Positions 43,987-50,903 of a stretch of 64,000 nt of DNA are shown piece by piece. Origin of the DNA: Coprenecus sp949297365. GTDB taxonomy: Bacteria > Bacteroidota > Bacteroidia > Bacteroidales > UBA932. Where the stretch lies: contig OZ006987.1 of NCBI GenBank assembly GCA_963931055.1, forward strand, positions 1,426,001-1,490,000, in the 5' to 3' direction. Position numbers and translations under genes: made by a program. Each line of letters begins with the position of its first letter. Positions within the stretch are counted from its first letter, which is position 1. The notes below the pieces were generated by a model. The model did no database searches. It saw only the letters and a program-made list of their open reading frames with translations, and had not been told where the DNA came from.

Positions 43987-45027
43987 ACGTGAATTCGAAA
44001 TAAAGTTAAATCTAAGTCATTAATTATTTGGAAAATAGCGGCAAAAGTATTAAATTTAAAGTATCAAAAAAACAAACATAAAACTCTTACCGCTATGATC
44101 ACAGAGGACAAAGTTATTGAAATTTTCTACATGGCCGACGAATACAGCAGGGAATTTTCAAAAGTCAGGCAGAAATACTCCCTCGATGAGGGACGGAATG
44201 ACGGCAAACGCCGCAGGAACAAGCCCAACCGCATGAGCGATGCGGAGATAATGGTCATACTCATCCTGTTCCACACCGGGGGCTTCCGCTGCTTCAAGCA
44301 CTTCTACCTGGAATACGTCAGCCGCCACATGCGTCACCTGTTCCCCGTCCTCTCCTCCTACAGCCGCTTCGTGGAACTGGAGAAGGAGGTGGCCCTCTGC
44401 CTGGCACTGTTCATCAAGGACGTGCTTCTGGGCAAGTGCACCGGCATCAGCTTCACGGACTCGACGGCTCTGAGAGTGTGTCACATCAAGCGCATGCACT
44501 CGCACCGTACTTTCTCCGGCCTGGCTCAGAAAGGAAAGACCACAATGGGCTGGTTCTACGGCTTCAAGCTGCACCTGATCATCAACGACCGGGGAGAGAT
44601 ACTCAACTTCATGATTACCCCAGGCAATACCGATGACCGCGAGCCGCTCAGGAACGAGCGCTACGTGCAGGACATCAGGGGCAAGCTCTGCGGGGATCGG
44701 GGTTATATCGGCAAGGCCCTTTTCGAGATGCTGTTCATCAACGGAATACAGCTCGTCACGCGCGTGCGCAACAATATGAAGAACATGATCATGCGTGCGG
44801 AGGACAAAATTCTGCTGCGCAAGAGGGCCGTCATTGAGACCGTCAACGACGAGCTGAAGAACATCGCGCAGATAGAGCACTCCAGGCACCGCTCTTTCAA
44901 CAACTTCATTGTCAACATTCTCTCGGCTATCGCTGCTTATTGTTTCTTCCCCAAAAAGCCATCGGTGGACGTCACTTTTATCAATGACGGACAACTGGTC
45001 CTCTTCTAAATTATTTCGAACTCACGT
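43987..45027 (+). mobile_element. IS982-family insertion sequence, complete (1041 bp)
   Basis: Terminal inverted repeats: left ACGTGAATTCGAAATAA (43987-44003), right end (45011-45027) whose complement is ACGTGAGTTCGAAATAA, one mismatch in 17. The target duplication TTACTA is present on both sides (43981-43986 and 45028-45033). The element contains one intact transposase gene. Perfect duplications and an intact transposase suggest a recent insertion. Confidence 0.95.
44095..45009 (+). CDS. IS982-family transposase
   Basis: 304 aa, DDE-type. N-terminal EIFYMADEYSREF and SDAEIMVILILFHTGGFRCF are typical of the family. Catalytic residues are likely the D in FTDSTALRVCH (near residue 122), the D in ITPGNTDDREP or CGDRGYIGK (near 180-202), and the E in KRAVIETVNDELK (near 248). 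It stops 18 bp before the right end of the element, as usual for this family. Intact, so possibly active. Confidence 0.9.
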   Translation: MITEDKVIEIFYMADEYSREFSKVRQKYSLDEGRNDGKRRRNKPNRMSDAEIMVILILFHTGGFRCFKHFYLEYVSRHMRHLFPVLSSYSRFVELEKEVALCLALFIKDVLLGKCTGISFTDSTALRVCHIKRMHSHRTFSGLAQKGKTTMGWFYGFKLHLIINDRGEILNFMITPGNTDDREPLRNERYVQDIRGKLCGDRGYIGKALFEMLFINGIQLVTRVRNNMKNMIMRAEDKILLRKRAVIETVNDELKNIAQIEHSRHRSFNNFIVNILSAIAAYCFFPKKPSVDVTFINDGQLVLF

Positions 45028-46301
45028 TTACTATTATTATTTCATGAGCCGTGAGCGGTGGGACTCTTTTCAGGAACCTCAGGATGTAGTGGAGTGGAAA
45101 ATAGAAGAACTGAAGGATATAGCCGCCGATCTTGGAACCACGTTCCCGGAAATACTCTTAGAGGAAAATATAAGATACTGGGGAGAGTCCGAGACAGTTT
45201 TTGATGTGTCTTATGATGCGGAATATGTGGCTTACGCCTTTGCCGTATATGATGACGGTTCGACGGGAGCAATAGAGTGGACGGATTTTTCCAAAATCTT
45301 TCCCGACATGTCCGTCGATGGGTCTGTGGGCATAGAATTCACTGACACCCAGCCAGACTTGCTGCATACGGTGTGTACTCCGGATGCAGGTACTGGGTGT
45401 TATTATCAGGTGATGCTGGAGACATCCCAGGCTATGGAGGAACTGGAAAAGGTAGGTGAGGAGACATTTATAAAGGAACTGCTTGAGGTACAGCAGTCTG
45501 GTATGCTTCAGGGGATAACTGAGGAGGACTGGATCAATCTGCAGCCCGGAACCTCATATACACTTTGCGTTGTCGGTTTTGACCTCTATGAGAATGTCTT
45601 TCTGGAGACGGCGGAAGCTGTCACGGGTGTGGAACTGATAGATTCAAGACTTTTCGAGGAACTTGTAGGAGAGTGGCAGGGTGTGCAGACATTCATGGAC
45701 GGCAACGGTGTCATGGCACGGAGTGAGTTTACCATGACGATAGCCACTTCGGAAGGGAGCTACGACTACCGTATGTGGAATCAGCTTGTCTGCAAGCTTG
45801 ACGGATACACTTGCCTGCCGGAATACGGTACTGAAGGTATTCCGTATTACAGTCCTATGCGGTTGATTGAAGAGGGTTTTTCGGAAGAGGAAGCTTATCG
45901 TAAGTTCGGTCCAAAGCTGATAATGACTATAAACGAGCAGGAACAGATACGTATACAGGCGGACGGTACGGATATCCTGTATGGATGGTCTGAACTGGGG
46001 GATGTCTTCATGATGGGAGCAAATGATGAATACCGGCGTCTGGATACTCCGCTAACCGTGCTACATCCCTCGGCTAACATGATGACTATCAGATGCGATT
46101 ATCAGGGTTACTATCCTTCTTTGTTTACGCGTACTGATACGGGATGGATGATTCATTATCTTGGGGTGTCCGATATTACGCTATTTAAAGTCGATTAGGC
46201 TATTTCCTTGTCCCCGTCAAGTATCTTGAATATGAGTGCGCTCTCCTCGGCTCTTGTCATAGGTGCTGTGTTCTTTCTGCATATAAGACGCGGGTAAAAA
46301 T

Positions 46302-46367
46302 AAAAGGTTACATCGAAATTTAAAAATTGAATTTTTCAAAATTGTCTGTCCGCCGGTGTAACCTTTT
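46302..46367. repeat. 66-bp inverted-repeat structure after the lipoprotein cluster
   Basis: AAAAGGTTACA (46302-46312) and TGTAACCTTTT (46357-46367) are perfect 11-bp complements. A second palindrome, AAAAATT-G-AATTTTT (46322-46336), lies within. It may be a terminator, or a small mobile-element remnant. Confidence 0.5.
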
Positions 46368-46424
46368 CCATTTCGTGCGTCAAAGATGCAAACGGAACAT
46401 TAAAAACCTTTTAAAATTAAAGTT

Positions 46425-46817
46425 ATGGAAGGAGCAATTATTTGTGCGATAATTTTCTACTTTGTCTATCGCATCCTCGAAAACCTTATTCACCGCAAGG
46501 AGAGGCTCATCGTGGCCCAGAAAATCGAGACCCTCGACCTTCAGAAGAACGGACAGATAGACCTGAACAGATGGTTCGGGGCCGTGGCTACGAACAAGTA
46601 CGCGCCTCTGCGCTGGGGCCTTATGCTCGCCGGTGCGGCGCTCGGTCTGCTGGTGGCTTTCTTTATAAAGGATGGAATGTTGCCTGACAAGAATTGGTAC
46701 AATGATGATGTGCAGGTTCTTTATTTCGGTGCGACATTCCTCTTCGCAGGCATAGGCCTTCTGGTCTCATTCGTCCTTGAAAGGAGATACACCGCAGAGG
46801 ACCGTAAAAAAGAGTAG
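46425..46817 (+). CDS. Small membrane protein, DUF6249-like
   Basis: 130 aa. An N-terminal hydrophobic segment (AIICAIIFYFVYRIL) is followed by a basic stretch, then two membrane spans at about 66-85 and 102-120 (LMLAGAALGLLVAFF; ATFLFAGIGLLVSFV) and a charged tail. This layout is that of small DUF6249-type inner-membrane proteins in Bacteroidota, whose role is unknown. It ends 2 bp before the convergent parE gene. Confidence 0.6.
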   Translation: MEGAIICAIIFYFVYRILENLIHRKERLIVAQKIETLDLQKNGQIDLNRWFGAVATNKYAPLRWGLMLAGAALGLLVAFFIKDGMLPDKNWYNDDVQVLYFGATFLFAGIGLLVSFVLERRYTAEDRKKE

Positions 46818-46819
46818 GA

Positions 46820-47122
46820 TCATTCCTTCAGTCTTTTCCTGATATCCATCCTTTCATGCAATATGCGCACTATGGTTACGCAGTGACTGTCGGATATCGT
46901 GTAGAAGATGATGTGCCTGCCGGCCCTGACACCTGACAAGCCCGCCATTACTTCATCGTAGCGGCGGCTTGTCGTTATTTTGGACTCGGATATCATCCTG
47001 CAGCAGTCAATCAGCAGATTATAGTAGTGCTCAGCCTGACTCGCGGACCAAGTTCTTACTGTGTATTCCCAGATGGAGGACAGGTCATCGACCGCCTTGT
47101 TAGTGAATATCAGCTTATTCAT
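46820..47122 (-). CDS. parE: ParE/RelE-type toxin
   Basis: 100 aa from the ATG at 47122 (MNKLIFTNKAVDDLSSIWEY), which overlaps the antitoxin stop by 8 bp; an earlier ATG at 47149 lies inside the antitoxin gene and adds a non-conserved tail. It is a RelE/ParE fold with the family ending GRHIIFYTISDSHCVTIVRILHERMD. ParE toxins act on DNA gyrase. With the downstream overlap and ParD-like partner it is a type II toxin-antitoxin system. Confidence 0.85.
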   Translation of the reverse strand: MNKLIFTNKAVDDLSSIWEYTVRTWSASQAEHYYNLLIDCCRMISESKITTSRRYDEVMAGLSGVRAGRHIIFYTISDSHCVTIVRILHERMDIRKRLKE

Positions 47123-47360
47123 CGGGCAGGCCGGATTTAAGTTCAGCAAGATGTCTTACCGGATCAAACCCTGTGGCGATACCGCTGTCCAGTCCGCTTT
47201 TAATCGCTGTTTTAAGTGCATCCAGACGGCACTCGTCTTCTTCCAGAAGTCTTAGCCCGGCTCTTACCATTTCGCTGGCGTTGCTGTAACGTCCATCTTC
47301 AATGGATGCCTGGATGAAATTGTCAAAATGCTGGCCTAAAGCTACGGATGTTGTTTTCAT
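47115..47360 (-). CDS. parD: ParD-type antitoxin
   Basis: 81 aa from the ATG at 47360 (MKTTSVALGQHFDNFIQ). The N-terminal ribbon-helix-helix is SVALGQHFDNFIQ...YSNASEMVRAGLRLLEEDE, typical of ParD; the C-terminus binds the toxin. The upstream ATG at 47390 would lie in the operator palindrome. It is the first gene of the TA operon, with translation coupled to parE. Confidence 0.85.
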   Translation of the reverse strand: MKTTSVALGQHFDNFIQASIEDGRYSNASEMVRAGLRLLEEDECRLDALKTAIKSGLDSGIATGFDPVRHLAELKSGLPDE

Positions 47361-47368
47361 GATGTATA

Positions 47369-47414
47369 AAAATTTTGCGCAAGTTACCAATATTTAGTAA
47401 CTGCGCAAAATTTT
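47369..47414. promoter_or_regulatory. parDE promoter within a large palindromic operator
   Basis: The left arm (47369-47387) includes TTTTGCGCAAGTTAC and the right arm (47397-47414) GTAACTGCGCAAAATTTT: near-perfect complements of 18 bp with a one-base bulge and a 9-bp centre. On the minus strand TTTG (47406-47409), a 19-bp spacer and TAACTTGC (47379-47386) form a promoter inside it. This is a fitting site for ParD autorepression. Confidence 0.65.
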
Positions 47415-47432
47415 ATGTATGCATACGGGAAA

Positions 47433-49487
47433 TTATTTCCTGACGATGGTGCCAACGGCTTCGAGGAGCGGGTCGACGCTGACTTCGGAGCCGACGGCCT
47501 GCTGCATCCATATCTGGGGAGTCAGACGGCCGAGGGTGTAGATGCGGCGGAGCTCCGAGGCGAATTCCAGCCGGTTGTGGCACTGGGCCAGATGGTTCTC
47601 AAGCTGGTATTCGATGATGTGCCCGAAGGGGTAGTTGGGCAGGTACATCGGGGAGTTGACCATGTGGGAGTAGACGGCCAGCAGGGGACAGTCTGGAGTG
47701 CCGAGGACAGGGGCGTAGTACTTGTTCCATACGTCCTTGGCGATGGATACCACCGCGTCGCGCAATTCAGATGCCGTGGCTTCCGGGTGGGCGTAGAGCC
47801 ACTGCCAGGTGTACATGTCGGTCAGGGCCACGCCCATAATCTCGTATGCGCCCCAGAAGATATCCAGGGTGGTGTTGTCGTCCATCTTGTAGTCAAAGCC
47901 TAAAAGCTCCAGGTCGCGTTTCTGGAAGATGAAGGCCAAGGCCTCCGTGAAAGCGGTGTTGGGCACCCCGTTCAGCATGTAGTAGTCGATGTCGTAGAGG
48001 TCGAGGGTCTGCTCCACATTGTGTCCGAACTCGTGTACGGCGATGTTGTAGCCCTTATAGTCCATGCCCTTGTCTCCGATGCGTGTACGCAGACGGGCGG
48101 GCTCCCAGCGTCCCTGTGCGCCCCAGGCGTGTCCTGAGCCACGGGCCGGCTCGACGACGATGCGCTCAGCTATGTATTTCGCGTCATGCGCAGGGAATCC
48201 GAGATACCTCAGCATTCTCGGCATGTCCTTGGCAAATGCCTGTGCGTCGGGGTATTTCTTCTGGGTCATCTTTGTCAGTTCGTCCTCGGACATGGCAGTA
48301 CGGCTTTTGAATCCGTCGTACCATATGTCGTAGGGCCTGAGCTCGCGGCCCAGACGCTCCTTGATGAGCGCGGCCACTTCCTTTACCTCGTCGGAGGAAA
48401 TCAGCCGGATGAAAAGCTGCTCTATGTCAGCGGCGGACACCTCCATCCCCTCCTCGAAGTTGCGGGCGATGCCGGTCGGAAGCTGCGGGCTGTAGCGGTC
48501 TATCTGCTCCTCTACGTGGAAAGTGTTGAGGATATGGGAGTAGCGCACGTCAGTCTCGGGTTGGAGCTGCACTTCCTTGCCGTCCTTCCAGGTCTTGTTG
48601 GAGTACGGGGCCCAGTCGTAATCCGGATTATTCACCACGTCTTTCGGAATACTTTGGTCCACAATGCGCAGCATCACCTGATAGATCATCTCCTGCTTCT
48701 CGTTGGCGTTAGGGACGTCAGCGTAGTTGCTCTTGAGCTCGTCGCGAAGGTTCCAGTGCGAGAGCAGTATCATGTCCTGCGGGAAGAGGCGGCGGCCGTC
48801 CTCAGTGAGCAGATGTCCCATCATGATATTGTAGGAGGCTATGTAGTTCTCCGATGCACTTAGCACCTGGGAGTATTCCGACTTCACCTTGGCCGGTACC
48901 CTGGTGGTAAAGGCGTCCCCCATGCGGGCGTAGGCCCATTCGAGGCGGTTCCAGTCCTTGCCGAGGGTATTTTTCTCCTCGAGGGTGTAGAACGGGAAGT
49001 TGAGGATGGTGACGAATGCCGTCTTGTTGGCAAATAGGTCATCCGACAGGTGAGAATAGGGATCGAATGCTCCGAGGATGTAGTCTATCCCGGAGAGCTC
49101 CGGGCCGGTCAGATGCAGCGGAGCCTGCAGCCGCACGGCCACTTGGTTGGATGTGCCGTAAAGGGTCTCGAATGCCGCCGACAACTTGTCGAACAGCATC
49201 TTGCGGTCTTCGGGCGTGGCAGCGTAACTTTCGGTGGCGAACTGCCCGAACTCCGCTTCAGTGCCGTCCTCAGCCCTCCACAGTGCTGCCGCCTGGGCCA
49301 CGCCCTTCTGCACCAGTGCCTGGTCAGCCTGCGGACATTTTTCCACTATGGCCTGTACCGTCCTACCGACGGTCTCTTCCGAAATATTGCTCATGGTCTT
49401 CTGTTGATTGCCGTTATTGTTTCCGTTACAGCCGCTCATAATCATCGTTGCCGCGGCCAGCATGACAGTAGGTATCCGTTTCATCAT
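47433..49487 (-). CDS. Zinc metallopeptidase lipoprotein (gluzincin type)
   Basis: 684 aa. Signal peptide with lipobox Cys20 (MIMSGC). The zinc site is HEFGHNVEQ near residue 496 with a likely third ligand Glu in NTAFTEALAFIFQ about 25-30 residues later, the gluzincin arrangement. Upstream is a long helical region (FDPYSHLSDDLFANK; DYDWAPYSNKTW); downstream is YSHMVNSPMYLPNYPFGHIIEYQ, reminiscent of the closing region of M2/M3-like peptidases. It probably cleaves peptides in the periplasm or at the surface. Predicted peptidase; the subfamily is not certain. A minus-strand -7 box TATCTTTG lies at 49516-49523. Confidence 0.75.
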   Translation of the reverse strand: MMKRIPTVMLAAATMIMSGCNGNNNGNQQKTMSNISEETVGRTVQAIVEKCPQADQALVQKGVAQAAALWRAEDGTEAEFGQFATESYAATPEDRKMLFDKLSAAFETLYGTSNQVAVRLQAPLHLTGPELSGIDYILGAFDPYSHLSDDLFANKTAFVTILNFPFYTLEEKNTLGKDWNRLEWAYARMGDAFTTRVPAKVKSEYSQVLSASENYIASYNIMMGHLLTEDGRRLFPQDMILLSHWNLRDELKSNYADVPNANEKQEMIYQVMLRIVDQSIPKDVVNNPDYDWAPYSNKTWKDGKEVQLQPETDVRYSHILNTFHVEEQIDRYSPQLPTGIARNFEEGMEVSAADIEQLFIRLISSDEVKEVAALIKERLGRELRPYDIWYDGFKSRTAMSEDELTKMTQKKYPDAQAFAKDMPRMLRYLGFPAHDAKYIAERIVVEPARGSGHAWGAQGRWEPARLRTRIGDKGMDYKGYNIAVHEFGHNVEQTLDLYDIDYYMLNGVPNTAFTEALAFIFQKRDLELLGFDYKMDDNTTLDIFWGAYEIMGVALTDMYTWQWLYAHPEATASELRDAVVSIAKDVWNKYYAPVLGTPDCPLLAVYSHMVNSPMYLPNYPFGHIIEYQLENHLAQCHNRLEFASELRRIYTLGRLTPQIWMQQAVGSEVSVDPLLEAVGTIVRK

Positions 49488-49515
49488 ATTGCGCAGTGTT
49501 TAGCCATTACGCATA

Positions 49516-49544
49516 CAAAGATATGAAAATTAACCATATATTTG
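49516..49544. promoter_or_regulatory. Divergent -7 boxes between the metallopeptidase and PH-like genes
   Basis: TATCTTTG on the minus strand (49516-49523) for the metallopeptidase, and TATATTTG on the plus strand (49537-49544) for the 49565 gene. The -33 regions are weak. Confidence 0.5.
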
Positions 49545-49564
49545 TCTGTTTTAGAATAAGTAAA

Positions 49565-50062
49565 ATGGTTATGAATGAAAGGAATATACGGATGAGGTGG
49601 AGCAGGAGTGCCGTGGCGTGGACTGTGGTTTTCGTAGCACTTATGGTCATTCTGGCAGCAGAAGGTATTGCAGAGTGGCGGAATGGAGAGCCGGCTGCGG
49701 GTATAGTATGTTGGGTGATAGCCGCTGTGGTGTCAGTCTGTCCCCTTTGGACTCCGTTGCGTATCATCGTGACGGACCGACAGATCCAACTGTGCCGCCC
49801 GGTTGGCCGCCTGCGTATCAACCGCAGCGATATCGTCAGGGTTGAGGAAGTCTCTTCCGGTGTCGTCCTGAACTCGTTCCGGGTGGGCAGCGGCGGTCCG
49901 TTCGGTTATTGGGGCCGTTGGCAGAGCGACTCTTTGGGCTGGTATACTCTTTTCGCCACAAATTTAAAAGACCTGTGTTTAATCAGGCTCTCCAATGGCC
50001 GGGCCTATATCGTCAGTAGTCGTACTCTGCTGTTGACCATAAAGCAAGGGGTGTCTGGATAA
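49565..50062 (+). CDS. Membrane protein with PH-like domain
   Basis: 165 aa from the ATG at 49565 (49571 is equally possible); the upstream 49496 ATG precedes the promoter. Two membrane spans occur at about 17-35 and 43-60 (AVAWTVVFVALMVILAA; AGIVCWVIAAVVSVC). The C-terminal 100 residues look like a bacterial PH-like (bPH) domain (ITDRQIQL-type strand IIVTDRQIQLCRPVGRLRI, then YTLFATNLKDLCLIRLSNGRAYIVS). Function unknown; such proteins occur in envelope contexts. Confidence 0.65.
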   Translation: MVMNERNIRMRWSRSAVAWTVVFVALMVILAAEGIAEWRNGEPAAGIVCWVIAAVVSVCPLWTPLRIIVTDRQIQLCRPVGRLRINRSDIVRVEEVSSGVVLNSFRVGSGGPFGYWGRWQSDSLGWYTLFATNLKDLCLIRLSNGRAYIVSSRTLLLTIKQGVSG

Positions 50063-50095
50063 TGTGCTTGTAATCAGGTGGGTGCTGATTATCGG

Positions 50096-50133
50096 GTTGC
50101 TCTATGGCTTGTTTTTTCAGGGCATAGAGCAAC
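50096..50133. repeat. Perfect 11-bp inverted repeat between convergent genes
   Basis: GTTGCTCTATG (50096-50106) and CATAGAGCAAC (50123-50133). It lies between the PH-like gene and the convergent queH. The loop contains T6, but no T-run follows the stem on either strand, so a terminator role is only possible. Confidence 0.5.
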
Positions 50134-50186
50134 TAATCTGCGTGCAATTAATTGATAATGTGGTAGATAGTCCTATGTCAGGTGCT

Positions 50187-50861
50187 TTATGGTTTGTCGG
50201 AATGTGAGCAGTTGCTTTGGGGCGCAGTGCGGTGGGCAAGGCTGAACTCGCAGCCGCAGTACTGCTGGTTGTAGAACTGGCGGGCGAGGATGTTGCGGCG
50301 TTCGTAGAGGCCGCCCTTGCGCCAGTTGCGGTCCCAGAAGCGGGCGAGGCCCCGGCCGTAATGCTCCTCGGCGTAGAAGCCGGCCTCGTTGATCTGCCGG
50401 ATGTCCTTCCAGCGGGATGAGGCTAGGGTGGTGGTGAAGAGGGGGAAGCCGCGATTTGCTGCGTAGGAGGCCGCCGTGCAGAGGCGGTGCTTGAAGCAGG
50501 CGAGGCAGCGTCCGCCCCGTTCCGGCTCATTCTCGAGACCCACGGTGCATTCCAGCCATTGTTCATGCTGTCTTTCCCAGAAATCTCTGTGATCTCCCTG
50601 CCGCCCACTTGTTCCCTCATACCCTGCGGAGACTTCTGCATTGTCCTTTCCCCCAGTATTTTCCTTGTCCAGGTCCACTATCGCCACTCCGATTTCCTGC
50701 GCATACCGCACTATCTCATGCTTCCGCTTGAGATATTCCTCCTCCGGGAAAATGTTGGGGTTGTAGAAGAGGATGGTCGGTTCATAGCCGTTCTGCCCCA
50801 TCCATTCGAGGATGGCGGCGGAGCAGGGGGCGCAGCAGGAGTGAAGCAGAACTTTTTCCAT
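50187..50861 (-). CDS. queH: Epoxyqueuosine reductase QueH
   Basis: 224 aa from the ATG at 50861 (MEKVLLHSCCAPCSAA). The cysteine motifs of QueH (formerly DUF208) are all present: CCAPCS at residues 9-14, GGRCLACFKHRL near residue 115, and QYCGCEFS near residue 198. The protein binds Fe-S and iron cofactors and reduces epoxyqueuosine to queuosine in the wobble position of tRNAs. The stretch around residues 78-105 (GGKDNAEVSAGYEGTSGRQGD) looks like a lineage-specific insertion. The gene is divergent from the MTHFS/NMO fusion gene (42 bp). Confidence 0.9.
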   Translation of the reverse strand: MEKVLLHSCCAPCSAAILEWMGQNGYEPTILFYNPNIFPEEEYLKRKHEIVRYAQEIGVAIVDLDKENTGGKDNAEVSAGYEGTSGRQGDHRDFWERQHEQWLECTVGLENEPERGGRCLACFKHRLCTAASYAANRGFPLFTTTLASSRWKDIRQINEAGFYAEEHYGRGLARFWDRNWRKGGLYERRNILARQFYNQQYCGCEFSLAHRTAPQSNCSHSDKP

Positions 50862-50886
50862 CGTATCGGACAAAATTATATTTTTG
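50855..50886 (+). promoter_or_regulatory. Promoter of the cyclo-ligase/monooxygenase fusion gene
   Basis: TTTC (50855-50858), a 20-bp spacer, then TATTTTTG (50879-50886), 17 bp before the ATG. The -33 element overlaps the queH start. Confidence 0.5.
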
Positions 50887-50903
50887 CGAAAATATTGAAA
50901 ATT

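Larger units (their letters stand above)
43526..46198 (+). pseudogene. Lipoprotein gene with FN3 domain, interrupted by an IS982-family element
   Basis: The 5' part (43526-43986) encodes lipobox Cys21 (LYGC) and a fibronectin type III domain at about 45-125 (PPVLVPGDVTTTSISVGW; YACRVNEGE; YRISVRALGD). The 3' part (45034-46198) carries on with repeat-type sequence and a C-terminal domain. Joining 43986 to 45034, with one copy of the TTACTA duplication, gives an uninterrupted frame (...DSELPY-YYYFMSRERW...) of 541 codons before the stop. As it stands, the reading frame stops inside the IS end at 43985-43987. Last gene of the lipoprotein cluster; whether the 3' part is still translated is unknown. 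Confidence 0.85.

Noticed and set aside
46196..46299. Short minus-strand frame ending MTRAEESALIFKILDGDKEIA
   Set aside because: The 21 residues look protein-like and may be a gene relic, but the upstream sequence is AT-rich with a stop and no promoter, so I could not support a gene or a family.
50487..50903. Upstream 139-codon extension of the cyclo-ligase fusion gene
   Set aside because: It lies antisense to queH and upstream of the promoter at 50855-50886; the conserved N-terminus starts at 50904.
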